64,000 nt of DNA. Source: Comamonas suwonensis. Lineage in GTDB: Bacteria > Pseudomonadota > Gammaproteobacteria > Burkholderiales > Burkholderiaceae_C. The notes beneath the pieces are model-generated. The model was not told the DNA's origin. It worked only from the letters and a program-made list of their open reading frames with translations, and ran no database searches. The number at the start of each line of letters is the position of its first letter. Position 1 is the first letter of the stretch. This document shows, in pieces, positions 53,349-62,375 of this stretch. The stretch spans positions 186,001 to 250,000 of the forward strand of contig NZ_JABBCQ020000003.1 of NCBI RefSeq assembly GCF_012844455.2, read 5' to 3'. Made by a program: the position numbers and the translations under genes.

Positions 53349-54524
53349 ATGTTGAACACTATTCAATGGCCCGGCCAGCAAGCCATGCAAGCCTGGCGCC
53401 ATGACTTTCACCGCCACCCCGAAACCGCGTTTCAGGAACACCGTACCAGCGCCCGTGTGATCGAGCTGCTGACCAGCTTTGGGCTGGAAGTGCACACCGG
53501 TCTGGCTGGTACCGGCGTGGTGGCCGTGCTGAAGGGGCTGCGTGGCGCTGGCCCGTCCATTGGCCTGCGCGCCGATATGGATGCGCTCAACGTGACGGAG
53601 CTGAACCAGTGCGAGCACGCCTCCACCCACACCGGCCGCATGCACGCCTGTGGACACGACGGTCACACCAGTATGCTGCTGGGCGCCGCGCAAGCGCTGG
53701 CATCGCACCCCGACTTTGCGGGCACCGTGCACTTCATCTTTCAGCCTGCGGAAGAAAATGAAGGCGGCGCGCGCGCCATGATTGAAGATGGCCTGTTCAA
53801 ACGCTTCCCCATGGATGCGGTGTACAGCATGCACAACTGGCCCGGCTTGCCCGTGGGCACGGCTGCGGTCCACCCCGGTCCGGTGATGGCCGCATTTGAT
53901 ATTTTTGACCTGACCTTGATCGGCAAAGGCTGTCACGCTGCCATGCCGCACCTGGGCAAAGACGCACTGCTGGCCGCCTGCCAACTGGTCACGCACCTGC
54001 CTGCACTCATCGCCCGTGAGCAAGAAGTGCACAAGCCCGCCGTGCTGAGCGTCACCAGCTTTAACGCCGGCGACACCTACAACGTCATGCCCGAGGCCAT
54101 CAAGCTGCGCGGCACGGTGCGCTGTTTTGACATGCCCCAGCGCGCGCGCATTGAGCAGCGCTTTCGCGACGCCATCGCCGCCACCTGCGCCCTGCACGGG
54201 CTAGAGGCCCAACTGGACTACCGCGTCAGCTACCCAGCCACCATCAACAATGCCACGCATGCCGAAGTTTGTGCCGATGTGCTGACGACGGTGCTGGGCG
54301 AAGGCCAAGTGCGCCGCGACATGGTGCCCAGCATGGCGTCGGAAGACTTCGCCTTCATGGCGCAAGAATGCCCCGGTGTCTATATCTGGCTGGGCAATGG
54401 TGAAGACAGCGCATCGCTGCACAACCCCAAGTACGACTTCAATGACGCCAACCTGCCGCTGGGCATGCGTTACTGGGTAGAGCTGGTGGGCGCGCTGCTG
54501 CGCGATGGCAAGCTGCCTGCATAA
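53349..54524 (+). CDS. M20-family amidohydrolase (hippurate hydrolase/aminoacylase-like)
   Basis: 391-residue metal-dependent amidohydrolase of the M20D group. WRHDFHRHPETAFQEHRTS is the family opening, RMHACGHDGHTSMLLG supplies metal ligands, and QPAEENEGGARAMIEDG has the catalytic Glu. SMHNWPGLPVG and GKGCHAAMPHLGKDA complete the pattern. It probably removes an acyl or aromatic acyl group from an amino acid in the cytoplasm. It forms a two-gene unit with the DUF3100 transporter and is followed by a terminator. Confidence 0.93.
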   Translation: MLNTIQWPGQQAMQAWRHDFHRHPETAFQEHRTSARVIELLTSFGLEVHTGLAGTGVVAVLKGLRGAGPSIGLRADMDALNVTELNQCEHASTHTGRMHACGHDGHTSMLLGAAQALASHPDFAGTVHFIFQPAEENEGGARAMIEDGLFKRFPMDAVYSMHNWPGLPVGTAAVHPGPVMAAFDIFDLTLIGKGCHAAMPHLGKDALLAACQLVTHLPALIAREQEVHKPAVLSVTSFNAGDTYNVMPEAIKLRGTVRCFDMPQRARIEQRFRDAIAATCALHGLEAQLDYRVSYPATINNATHAEVCADVLTTVLGEGQVRRDMVPSMASEDFAFMAQECPGVYIWLGNGEDSASLHNPKYDFNDANLPLGMRYWVELVGALLRDGKLPA

Positions 54525-54553
54525 GCTTCAATAAGCCAGCATTGGCATCCATG

Positions 54554-54582
54554 AAAAGCCGGGCTCTGACCCGGCTTTTTTG
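54554..54582 (+). terminator. Rho-independent terminator of the DUF3100/M20 unit
   Basis: AAAAGCCGGG and CCCGGCTTTTTT arms around CTCTGA. Confidence 0.9.
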
Positions 54583-54610
54583 TGCCCGCAAAAGTTCGCA
54601 AGGTTTGAAA

Positions 54611-54658
54611 ATTGATAGCTGCTAGCGCTTTCAGAATAAGCGCTAGCGGCTTGTTTGA
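54611..54658. repeat. Dispersed palindromic box, near consensus
   Basis: GCTAGCGCTT and AAGCGCTAGC are perfect 10-base arms around TCAGAAT, preceded by ATTGATAGCT. The best-preserved member of the family in this window. Confidence 0.75.
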
Positions 54659-54774
54659 TGCTGAATTTTGGGTGGAGTCTATAACCCCTGGGATTTCAAT
54701 CATTAGTCGTTTCGATAGAGTGCTGTATAAATAAACAGTATTCCGGTAATCGTCCAACGATTCCGGTCTCCATC

Positions 54775-56124
54775 ATGGAAACCATTGCCAAACTCAGCAT
54801 CCTGGCTGATGCCGCCAAATACGACGCCAGCTGTGCCTCCAGCGGCGTCAAGGGACGCAATTCGCTGGGCGGCAAGGGCATGGGCTCGTCCGAAGGTATG
54901 GGCATTTGTCACAGCTACGCGCCAGATGGTCGCTGCATCTCGCTGCTCAAGATCTTGCTGACCAATTTCTGCATTTACGACTGCCGCTACTGCATCAACC
55001 GTAAAAGCTCCAATGTGCAGCGGGCGCGCTTTACGGCCGCTGAGGTGGTGGCGCTGACGCTGGACTTCTACCGCCGCAACTGCATTGAGGGGCTGTTTCT
55101 ATCGAGCGGCATCATTCAATCCAGCGACTACACCATGGAGCAACTGGTAGAGGTGGCGCGCAGCTTGCGTGAAGACCACGACTTTCGTGGCTATATCCAT
55201 CTCAAGACCATTCCCGATGCAGCGCCCGAGCTGCTGGCGCTGGCGGGCCGCTATGCCGACCGGCTCAGCATCAATATTGAACTGCCCACCCCAGAGGGTC
55301 TGCAGCAGCTGGCCCCTGAAAAAAACGCCAAGCAGATTCAGTCGGCCATGGGCGATGTGGCCCGGCATATCCAGCTTGCCAAGCAAGAAGGCCGTTCTCA
55401 GGCGGCGAGCGGCATCATCTCGCTGCCCGGCAGCCAGCGCGTGCGCCGCGCCAGGCCGCCGCGCTATGCCCCGGGCGGGCAGAGCACGCAGATGATTGTG
55501 GGGGCCGACGATGCCAGCGATGCCGCCATTTTGCTCACCAGCAGCGGCCTGTACGGCGGCCACGGGCTGCGGCGCGTGTATTACTCGGCCTTCAGCCCCA
55601 TTCCCGATGCCTCGGCTGATTTGCCGTTGCAGGCACCACCGCTGCTGCGTGAGCACCGGCTGTACCAGGCGGACTGGCTGATGCGCTTTTATGGCTTCGC
55701 CCATCAAGAAATCGTGCTGCCCGGTAGCGGCGGCATGCTGGACCTGGAGCTGGATCCCAAACTGGCCTGGGCGCTGGCGCATAGGCAGCACTTTCCCATC
55801 AACCTCAACCGTGCGCCTAAGGAGTGGCTGCTGCGCGTGCCCGGTCTGGGTGTGCGCAGCGTGCAGCGTCTGTTGATGGCGCGGCGGGGGCGCAGCTTGC
55901 GGCTGGCCGATCTGCAGCAGCTGCGCATTGCCACGGCCAAGGTGCTGGCCTTTGTGGAGCTGGCGGATTACCACCCGCGCCGTGCTGATCTGGAAAGCCC
56001 GCTGCTGCGCCAGCAATTGCTGCAGCGCATGAGCCACGGTATGGTTCAACAAAAGCATAGCGGTATGCGCTTGCCAGATATGGGCTTGAGTGCAAATACA
56101 TCTCAGCTTTCGCTGTTTGACTGA
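54775..56124 (+). CDS. Putative DNA modification/repair radical SAM protein
   Basis: 449-residue radical SAM enzyme of the family linked to uracil-DNA glycosylases (TIGR03916). The [4Fe-4S] motif is NFCIYDCRYC (Cys66, Cys70, Cys73, CX3CX2C). Further Cys at 20, 45 and 54 (SCASSG, GICHSY, DGRCIS) could bind a second cluster. A helix-hairpin-helix near the end (VPGLGVRSVQRLL) suggests DNA binding. The next gene, 5 bases downstream, is the partner normally found with it. The chemistry is not established to my knowledge; repair of a base lesion is inferred. Confidence 0.9.
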   Translation: METIAKLSILADAAKYDASCASSGVKGRNSLGGKGMGSSEGMGICHSYAPDGRCISLLKILLTNFCIYDCRYCINRKSSNVQRARFTAAEVVALTLDFYRRNCIEGLFLSSGIIQSSDYTMEQLVEVARSLREDHDFRGYIHLKTIPDAAPELLALAGRYADRLSINIELPTPEGLQQLAPEKNAKQIQSAMGDVARHIQLAKQEGRSQAASGIISLPGSQRVRRARPPRYAPGGQSTQMIVGADDASDAAILLTSSGLYGGHGLRRVYYSAFSPIPDASADLPLQAPPLLREHRLYQADWLMRFYGFAHQEIVLPGSGGMLDLELDPKLAWALAHRQHFPINLNRAPKEWLLRVPGLGVRSVQRLLMARRGRSLRLADLQQLRIATAKVLAFVELADYHPRRADLESPLLRQQLLQRMSHGMVQQKHSGMRLPDMGLSANTSQLSLFD

Positions 56125-56129
56125 TTCAG

Positions 56130-57014
56130 ATGGACACAAACCCTGAATCATCCAGCGCAGTATCCCGTGATTTTCTGGTGATCGAGCTGGCCCAGCCGGA
56201 TGACTTTGACGGCTTTCGTCAGGCTGCCCGTGTGCTGCTGGCCCTGAACGCCGAGCCGCATGCCGTGCGCTGGCGTTTTTGCCAGCCGCTGGCGCGACAG
56301 ATGCCAACGCAGGATTTGTTTGCCGCCGATGAAGCGGGCAGCGTGGTGGGCAGGGCGCTGACACCCGGTGCGCTGGACCAGTTGCCGCTGCCACCGACCC
56401 AGCCGTTGCGTCTGGGTAAGAGCCAGCTGTCCACCCTGAGGCTGGCCTGCTGCCACAATCTGGCCGGCCGCTTTGCGCTGTGCTATCGCTGGCTGCATCG
56501 CTTGCAGTCAGACCACAGGCTCCGCCTGGATGCTCTGGACAGTGACTGGCGCGAGATTGAACGTCTGGCCAAAGCGGCAGGCCGGGAGATTCACAAAATG
56601 CATGCGTTTGTGCGCTTCAGGCCTGTTCCCGGGACGGAGGCCGAAGGGCAGGCCATGCAAATCGCATGGTTCGAGCCCGAGCACCATGTGCTGCGCGCGG
56701 CTTCGGGCTTTTTTCGCCGGCGCTTTCCCAATATGCGCTGGGCGATTCTCACGCCGCAATGCAGTGTTTACTGGGACTTGGAACAGTTGCTGCTTGCCCC
56801 TGGCAGCACGGCGGATCAGGCTCCCGGGCCGGACGCGGGCGAGCAACTGTGGCTGACCTATTACCGCTCCACCTTCAACCCGGCACGTCTCAAGGAGCAG
56901 GCCATGCAGCGCGAGATGCCGCGAAAATACTGGAAAAACCTGCCTGAAGCAGTGCTGATCAGCGAGCTGGTGGCGGGGGCCCGTGGTCGTACCCAGCGCA
57001 TGCTGCAAACCTGA
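56130..57014 (+). CDS. Radical-SAM-linked putative DNA repair partner (TIGR03915-like)
   Basis: 294-residue protein matching the partner of the preceding radical SAM enzyme. Landmarks are FDGFRQAARVLLALNAEPHA near the N-terminus, EIHKMHAFVRFRPVPGTE, WFEPEHHVLRAASGFFRRRF, and LWLTYYRSTFNPARLKEQAM with REMPRKYWKNLPEA close to the end. In many bacteria this unit is fused to a uracil-DNA glycosylase domain; here it is separate and no glycosylase is adjacent. Strictly co-oriented, 5 bases after the radical SAM gene. Role in DNA repair is inferred from the family pairing. Confidence 0.88.
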   Translation: MDTNPESSSAVSRDFLVIELAQPDDFDGFRQAARVLLALNAEPHAVRWRFCQPLARQMPTQDLFAADEAGSVVGRALTPGALDQLPLPPTQPLRLGKSQLSTLRLACCHNLAGRFALCYRWLHRLQSDHRLRLDALDSDWREIERLAKAAGREIHKMHAFVRFRPVPGTEAEGQAMQIAWFEPEHHVLRAASGFFRRRFPNMRWAILTPQCSVYWDLEQLLLAPGSTADQAPGPDAGEQLWLTYYRSTFNPARLKEQAMQREMPRKYWKNLPEAVLISELVAGARGRTQRMLQT

Positions 57015-57129
57015 GCCAAGACAAAGACAAGACAAGGGATCGCGCCGCGCGTCCGCTTGCGCAGGGACTCTGGTTTTCGCCCGTCTGCTTTGCTGACAGC
57101 GTGTTTTGTTGCTGCGCAACATGCACGTA

Positions 57130-57324
57130 TCATGACTTCAGTGCCTTGCCAGTGCGGCTGAGCAAGGCGTGCGCGGTGGCTGTGTCTGCGTCACGCAGGT
57201 TGCCAGCCATCTCCCGCAGTTGTTGCACCCGGCTTTTCAGCCATTTCTGATAGCGGTTTCGCTGTCCTTCACGCAACGCTGCCTGCAGCAAGTCGGATTC
57301 AAGGCTTGGCTTTGTGTCCGACAT
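57130..57324 (-). CDS. Small helical hypothetical protein
   Basis: 64-residue protein (MSDTKPSLESDLLQAALREG, with QRNRYQKWLKSRVQQLREMA), predicted to be a charged helical hairpin. Divergent from the antiporter gene by 18 bases. No family is recognised. The ATG at 57324 is preferred to upstream in-frame codons that would overlap the antiporter coding region. Reasonable codon use supports it as a gene, but it could be spurious. Confidence 0.5.
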   Translation of the reverse strand: MSDTKPSLESDLLQAALREGQRNRYQKWLKSRVQQLREMAGNLRDADTATAHALLSRTGKALKS

Positions 57325-57342
57325 TGAGACAGGAGGGCGCCG

Positions 57343-58596
57343 ATGTTGTCCGCATCGCAAACGATTCTGAACTGGTGTGTCTTGGTTATCGCCGCAGCTT
57401 TGCTCGGTCATCTGGTTCATCGCTTTACTGGTTACCCGCGCATGCTGGGTTACACGCTGGTCGGGCTGGTAGGCGGCTGGCTGGGGTTTGGTGATTTGCT
57501 ATGGCCGCTGCAAGGCAGTACTTTGCTGCTGCTGGAGGTCGCGGTGGGCGTGAGCCTGCTGCTGGCTGCCTCACAGTTGTCCTTGCCCTGGCTGCTGCGC
57601 CAGCCGTGGCTGATCTTGCAAAGTCTGGGTGAGTCGCTGCTGACGCTGGCGCTGGTTGGCGGGGTGCTGCGGGTGCTGGGCTGGGATTGGTCTGTGGCTC
57701 TGGCGGTGGGCGTAGTGTCCATGGCTGCGTCACCTGCTGTCTTGCTGCGCATTGCCGATGATCTGCGTGCCAGCGGTGCGGTTACCGACAGAAGCCTGCT
57801 GCTGGCCACGATCAGCACCTTGCTGGCGCTGCTGGGCGCGCTGGTGTTGACCGTGGTGTTTCTGCCTGTGGCCGCCGCTGCCGGTGGCGGGCTGCAGTTT
57901 TCAAGCGCCGGTCTGGGGCGTTTGCTGCTCAGTGTTCTGTTCACCTTGCTCTGGGCTGCGTTGCTGACAGCCGCTTTCTGGCCCGTGCTGCGCTGGCAGT
58001 CTTCGCGCAGCGACACCACGGCCTTGTACCTGCTGGCTGCCATGGTCGCAGTGTGTCTGCTGGCCCAGCAATGGGGCGGTTCTGCCGCGCTGGCCTTTAT
58101 GGTGGCGGGGCTGCTGCTGCGCAATCTCAGCCCTCGGCCGCTGGTCTGGCCTCAGGCTTTTCAGGCCGGCAACGCCATGCTCAATTTGCTGATGTTTGTG
58201 CTGGTGGCCAGCATGGCGGCGCAGGTCGGGTTGTCGCTTGCTCTGATTTCAGTCGTGGCAAGCGCCGTACTGGCAAGACTTGTGGCCAAATTTTCTGCAA
58301 TTTTGCTACTGGGCAACGGCACGGCCATTGGCTGGCGCAGGCAGTGGCCTGTGGCGTGTGGGCAGATCGCGCTGTCGGGCGTGGCCTTGCTCATGGTGTC
58401 TGCGCTGGTGCAGCAATGGTCGGTGTTCAATCTGGGCGTGGCCCAGCAACTGGCGGCGATTGCCCTGCCCATGATTGCCTTGTGCGAGGTGCTGGGCGTG
58501 CTGCTGGCTGCCAGCGCCCTGTGGCGCAGCGGCGATGCGCACCGGGGTGTAGGCCGCGTCGCATTGCAAAGAGGGGAGAAGCGCCATGACACATGA
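57343..58596 (+). CDS. CPA2-family cation:proton antiporter (KefB-like, no RCK domain)
   Basis: 417-residue membrane protein with about twelve hydrophobic segments, [16 protein letters not shown] and [20 protein letters not shown] being typical of Na+(K+)/H+ exchangers of the CPA2 type. It ends shortly after the last helices, so the nucleotide-binding RCK/TrkA-N domain of KefB/KefC is absent. The last 11 bases overlap the start of the YbdK gene, so the two are coupled. Ion specificity cannot be told. Confidence 0.85.
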   Translation: MLSASQTILNWCVLVIAAALLGHLVHRFTGYPRMLGYTLVGLVGGWLGFGDLLWPLQGSTLLLLEVAVGVSLLLAASQLSLPWLLRQPWLILQSLGESLLTLALVGGVLRVLGWDWSVALAVGVVSMAASPAVLLRIADDLRASGAVTDRSLLLATISTLLALLGALVLTVVFLPVAAAAGGGLQFSSAGLGRLLLSVLFTLLWAALLTAAFWPVLRWQSSRSDTTALYLLAAMVAVCLLAQQWGGSAALAFMVAGLLLRNLSPRPLVWPQAFQAGNAMLNLLMFVLVASMAAQVGLSLALISVVASAVLARLVAKFSAILLLGNGTAIGWRRQWPVACGQIALSGVALLMVSALVQQWSVFNLGVAQQLAAIALPMIALCEVLGVLLAASALWRSGDAHRGVGRVALQRGEKRHDT

Positions 58597-59725
58597 AGCA
58601 GCTAAAGAGAAGCTGGGTGAGTTCGCCGCATCGCAAGCCCTGTCGCTGGGCGTAGAGCTTGAGCTGCAACTGCTCAGCACCCATCACTACGATATGGCGC
58701 CTTATGCGCCCGACATGCTGGCGCTGCTGAAAAATGCCAAGGTGCCGGGATCCATCGTGCCCGAGGTGACGGCCAGCATGATCGAAATATCCACCGGCAT
58801 CTGCCAGGATGCGCAGGATGCCTATGAGCAGCTCAGCGTGACGCGCGATGCACTGGTCAAGGCCGCAGATCGTCTCAACATCACACTGGCCGGTGGCGGC
58901 ACACACCCGTTTCAGCAATGGCACCAGCAGCGTATTTATGACAAGCCGCGCTTCAAGGAGATGACGGCGCTGTATGGTTACCTGACCAAGCAATTCACCA
59001 TCTTCGGTCAGCATGTGCATGTGGGCTGCCCCAGCGCGGACGATGCGCTGATGATGCTGCACCGCCTGTCGCGCTACATTCCGCATTTCATTGCGCTGTC
59101 TGCCTCCAGCCCGTTTGTCCAGGGGCAGGACACGGCGTTTGATTCAGCCCGGCTCAACTCCGTTTTCGCGTTCCCGCTTTCGGGCCGCGCGCCGTTTGCG
59201 TTGCACTGGGAAGACTTTGAGCGCTACTTTGACAAAATGGCGGCCACGGGCGTCATTCACAGCATGAAGGACTTTTACTGGGATATCAGGCCCAAGCCCG
59301 AGTTTGGGACGGTGGAGGTGCGTGTGTTCGATACGCCGCTGTCGATTGACCGTGCGGCCCAGCTGGCGGCGTATGTCCAGGCGCTGGGCGCCTGGTTTCT
59401 GAGCGAGCAGCCGTTTGAGCCCAGCGAAGATGACTATCTGGTCTACACCTACAACCGTTTTCAGGCATGCCGCTTTGGCCTGGACGGGACCTATGTGGAC
59501 CCGGTGAGCAGCGAGCAGCATTCACTGCGTGAGCATATCGCGCTGACGCTGCAGAAAATCAGCAGCTACGCCCCGGCCAATGGTAGCAATGCGCTACAAG
59601 ATTTGAAGCAGGTGCTGGGGCCGCAGGGCAACGATGCCTGCTGGCTGCGTGAGCGTTATGCCAAAGTGCAGCAACTGCCTGAGGTGGTGCGGCAAGCCTC
59701 GCTCAGGTTCAGCGGACGGGGGTGA
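58586..59725 (+). CDS. YbdK-type carboxylate-amine ligase (glutamate-cysteine ligase family 2)
   Basis: 379-residue GCS2-family ATP-dependent ligase like E. coli YbdK, which has weak glutamate-cysteine ligase activity. Landmarks: [89 protein letters not shown]. The start ATG lies inside the end of the antiporter gene. The pairing of a glutathione-type ligase with a KefB-like antiporter recalls the glutathione-gated K+ efflux of E. coli, but a functional link is inference. Confidence 0.92.
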   Translation: MTHEAAKEKLGEFAASQALSLGVELELQLLSTHHYDMAPYAPDMLALLKNAKVPGSIVPEVTASMIEISTGICQDAQDAYEQLSVTRDALVKAADRLNITLAGGGTHPFQQWHQQRIYDKPRFKEMTALYGYLTKQFTIFGQHVHVGCPSADDALMMLHRLSRYIPHFIALSASSPFVQGQDTAFDSARLNSVFAFPLSGRAPFALHWEDFERYFDKMAATGVIHSMKDFYWDIRPKPEFGTVEVRVFDTPLSIDRAAQLAAYVQALGAWFLSEQPFEPSEDDYLVYTYNRFQACRFGLDGTYVDPVSSEQHSLREHIALTLQKISSYAPANGSNALQDLKQVLGPQGNDACWLRERYAKVQQLPEVVRQASLRFSGRG

Positions 59726-59897
59726 GACGGGATGATGGATGGAGGTCAAGCGTGAATCGATAAGCCGGGCGAAATGTACTTGACGTGCGAAGTTGCAAAT
59801 CTTTACGATTGCGGGGTAAGAAGGCCTGAATTGCTTTTCTACTTCAGGTCTTGTTTGTCTCATCGCATCTCACAAGCAGTGCCTGCCATTATTCGAG

Positions 59898-61124
59898 ATG
59901 AACGAATTCATGGTTGCTACCGTCATTCTTGGCATGCTCTGCGTGCATCTGCTGTGTTTTTGCGTCATGTTCATGCTGATCAGCCGTCGGCTGCATGGCA
60001 AAAAAATGGGCATGGAAGTCTTTGCGCTGGGCAATCTTCTGCTGGGCTGCGCCTACATCATGCAATTGTTGGGCGGCCAGCCGGGGTGGAGCCTGATCAG
60101 TGCGCTTAATCACACACTGACGCTGTGCGCGCCCGTCACCTACCTGCTGGGGGCACTGCATTTTTTCAATCGCCCGGTGCCGGTGCTGCGGCCACTGCTG
60201 GCGGTGGCGGTGATCTATACCAGCGTTCAGGCGCTGGTGCAATGGACGCTGGGCCCGGAAGCGCGCCAGACCCTGCTGGCTGCATCTTGTGCCTTGCTGT
60301 TTCTGGGCATGGCCAGTGCGTTGATCAGCGGCATACGCAGCTTTGCCAAAGACATGCCGGTAGAGACGATCGTGCTGGCCCTGTTGATTGCGGGTATTGG
60401 CGTGCTGAACGCCGTGAAGCTCGCATTCATCTTGCAGGGCGGCCTGGAGGCGCTGAACATGAACAGCCGCTTTCAGACGCTGTTCTACCTTTATATGTCT
60501 TTTCTGGGGACTGTCATTCCGCCAGCCGCCGTCTGGCTGGTTCTACGCCGTCTGACGGATGAACTCAGCGCCATGGCCGCGCATGATCCGCTGACACAGC
60601 TGCTCAATCGCCGTGGTCTGCTCAATAGGCTGGAGCAGCACTTTGCCGCCAGAAATGCCGCGCCCGCCCATATCTTGATCGTGGACATTGACCATTTCAA
60701 GCGCATCAACGACAACTACGGCCACAAGTTTGGCGACATGGTGCTGTGCCATGTGGCCGAGGCGATTCAGAAAAGCACCCGCAAGAACGATCTGAAATGC
60801 AGGCTGGGCGGCGAGGAATTCTTGATTGTCAGCCTGGGGCTGGAGGCGGCGGAAGCCATGGGGCTGGCCGAGCGCATACGTGCTGCGATTGCGCAGATCG
60901 AAATCCCCGGCGTCAGCATGTACGGTCCGATTCGCTGCACCGCCACCCTGGGTGTTTCAGCGGCATTTATGGGGGTGCAGGCGTTTGATCATCAGCTGGC
61001 GCTGGCCGATGCCGCTCTGTATCGGGGTAAGAAATCCGGGCGCAACTGTGTGCAATGGGCTGGCCCGGAAGATGCTTCTGGTGACAAGCCAGGCGATCAG
61101 GCCGGCACGACCTTGACGGTGTAA
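59898..61124 (+). CDS. Membrane-bound diguanylate cyclase (GGDEF)
   Basis: 408-residue protein. Six or seven hydrophobic segments fill about the first 215 residues, followed by a GGDEF domain (ELSAMAAHDPLTQLLNRRGL is its usual beginning). The active-site loop is RLGGEEF, with an inhibitory RxxD site (RKND) exactly five residues before it, so product inhibition by c-di-GMP is expected. It makes c-di-GMP from GTP in the cytoplasm. The ligand of the membrane part is unknown. The 3' end overlaps a convergent DUF2322 gene by 28 bases. Confidence 0.92.
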   Translation: MNEFMVATVILGMLCVHLLCFCVMFMLISRRLHGKKMGMEVFALGNLLLGCAYIMQLLGGQPGWSLISALNHTLTLCAPVTYLLGALHFFNRPVPVLRPLLAVAVIYTSVQALVQWTLGPEARQTLLAASCALLFLGMASALISGIRSFAKDMPVETIVLALLIAGIGVLNAVKLAFILQGGLEALNMNSRFQTLFYLYMSFLGTVIPPAAVWLVLRRLTDELSAMAAHDPLTQLLNRRGLLNRLEQHFAARNAAPAHILIVDIDHFKRINDNYGHKFGDMVLCHVAEAIQKSTRKNDLKCRLGGEEFLIVSLGLEAAEAMGLAERIRAAIAQIEIPGVSMYGPIRCTATLGVSAAFMGVQAFDHQLALADAALYRGKKSGRNCVQWAGPEDASGDKPGDQAGTTLTV

Positions 61125-61411
61125 CCCTTGCCGCTGGCAATCACGTCCAGCAGGCGGTCGATATTGGGGTGTGCTCCGGGGCGGGCCTTGGCATCTTCGG
61201 TGTGCTCGGCAAACAGCTGCAAACCTTCTTCAGCTGCGGCGACATTAATGCTGCCATGTTGGGCAAACAGCGCGTTATAGACGGTGACCGAACCGGTTTT
61301 GCCCGGCGCATTGGGAATGCTGGCGGACAGATTGCCATCGGCGTCGATCAGTTGCAGCTCGGCAATATGAGCGATAGAGGGGAGTTGCTTGAGGTTGTCG
61401 GCAAAGGCCAT
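61097..61411 (-). CDS. DUF2322 family protein
   Basis: 104-residue cytoplasmic protein starting MAFADNLKQLPSIAHIAELQ, with VTVYNALFAQHGSINVAAAE and KARPGAHPNIDRLLDVI, the conserved pattern of DUF2322 in betaproteobacteria. No activity is known. It overlaps the end of the diguanylate cyclase gene by 28 bases in convergent orientation. AAAACTCACGCGAGCACACC precedes the ATG, without a strong ribosome site. Confidence 0.88.
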   Translation of the reverse strand: MAFADNLKQLPSIAHIAELQLIDADGNLSASIPNAPGKTGSVTVYNALFAQHGSINVAAAEEGLQLFAEHTEDAKARPGAHPNIDRLLDVIASGKGYTVKVVPA

Positions 61412-61480
61412 GGTGTGCTCGCGTGAGTTTTCGTCGAAACCATGGATTGTGGGCCATGCACAGGTCTTTTCGGTTCAGCC

Positions 61481-62266
61481 TCAGTCCAGTTGGGTCATTG
61501 CGTGAGCGACAGGTGCATCCGTCTCTGGATTGGCCTCTGCACTGGCCTTTAAAGCGCGCAGGGCTTGCTGCATTTGCTCAAGGTGCTGGGCGTACTCGGG
61601 CAGATCTGCCAGCTCATGCATCTCGCGCTGCATGGCGCTTTGTACTAGCTGGGCAAACTCAGACCAGTGGGGCGTATCCATCAGCGCATGGGTGGTTTGC
61701 AGCAAATCAGGCTGAGCGCCATAGGCCAGAGACAGCTTGCGCACCACATTCAGCGCAAAAGGCGGGCACAGCAAAATCTGCACCGCGATGGAGCGTGTGG
61801 TGGCCCTGTCACGGTAATGTTTTCCGGGATCATGCTTGCCATGACGCCAAGTCAGCACGCTGATGCAGGCCGTGCACAGATAGATCAGCGCCAGTGTGAT
61901 GAGCTGGGCCAGTTCTGAATGCAGCACCAGCAGCGCGACAGGCAGGGCCAAAAACAGCAAAGCGCCAAGCAGGTAGAGCGGCAGTATGAACGCCCTGAAG
62001 CTGCTGGCGTGCTTGGCTAGCGCAGTTGCAGGCATGGCATCGCCGGGCAGCGTGATGTGCGTGGCATCCCAGCGCAGACGGTACACGGGCTGATGAATGG
62101 CAAAAATAGATGGCCACAGCAGCCAGTTCTGGCGCAATTCAAAGCCCCGGCTTGCCAGCTGTGCCAGCCAGCCACGGCGGCTTTTGCGCAGCAGGCCTTC
62201 TTCGGGCTTGAGCAGCAGGGCGGCGTCGTACAGATAGAACAGGCAGATGATCAGAACAATCTGCAT
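61481..62266 (-). CDS. Hypothetical membrane protein
   Basis: 261-residue protein with a hydrophobic N-terminal helix (MQIVLIICLFYLYDAALLLK) and two more segments near residues 92-135. A loop with charged residues and a C-terminal soluble part of ~85 residues (EFAQLVQSAMQREMHELADL) follow. No family is recognised. The reading frame stays open well upstream, but through the terminator and end of the next gene, so I start at the ATG at 62266. Just downstream of a DUF2167 gene in the same direction but separated by a terminator. Confidence 0.65.
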   Translation of the reverse strand: MQIVLIICLFYLYDAALLLKPEEGLLRKSRRGWLAQLASRGFELRQNWLLWPSIFAIHQPVYRLRWDATHITLPGDAMPATALAKHASSFRAFILPLYLLGALLFLALPVALLVLHSELAQLITLALIYLCTACISVLTWRHGKHDPGKHYRDRATTRSIAVQILLCPPFALNVVRKLSLAYGAQPDLLQTTHALMDTPHWSEFAQLVQSAMQREMHELADLPEYAQHLEQMQQALRALKASAEANPETDAPVAHAMTQLD

Positions 62267-62312
62267 CTGCGTGGTGATCGTGAAATACAAGGCGCAGTGG
62301 CTTTCTAAAAAC

Positions 62313-62344
62313 AAACCCCGCGATCTTAGCGATACGCGGGGTTG
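62313..62344 (-). terminator. Rho-independent terminator of the DUF2167 gene
   Basis: On the minus strand AACCCCGCG with CGCGGGGTT around TATCGCTAAGAT, then TTGTTTTTAG. Confidence 0.8.
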
Positions 62345-62375
62345 TGAGGTAGGGCGCTGAATCAGCCGGCTTTTT

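Noticed and set aside
51948-54197. 749-codon frame antisense to the DUF3100 and M20 genes
   Set aside because: Gln/His-rich shadow covering two well-supported genes.
55099-56394. 431-codon frame antisense to the radical SAM pair
   Set aside because: Shadow frame without recognisable domains.
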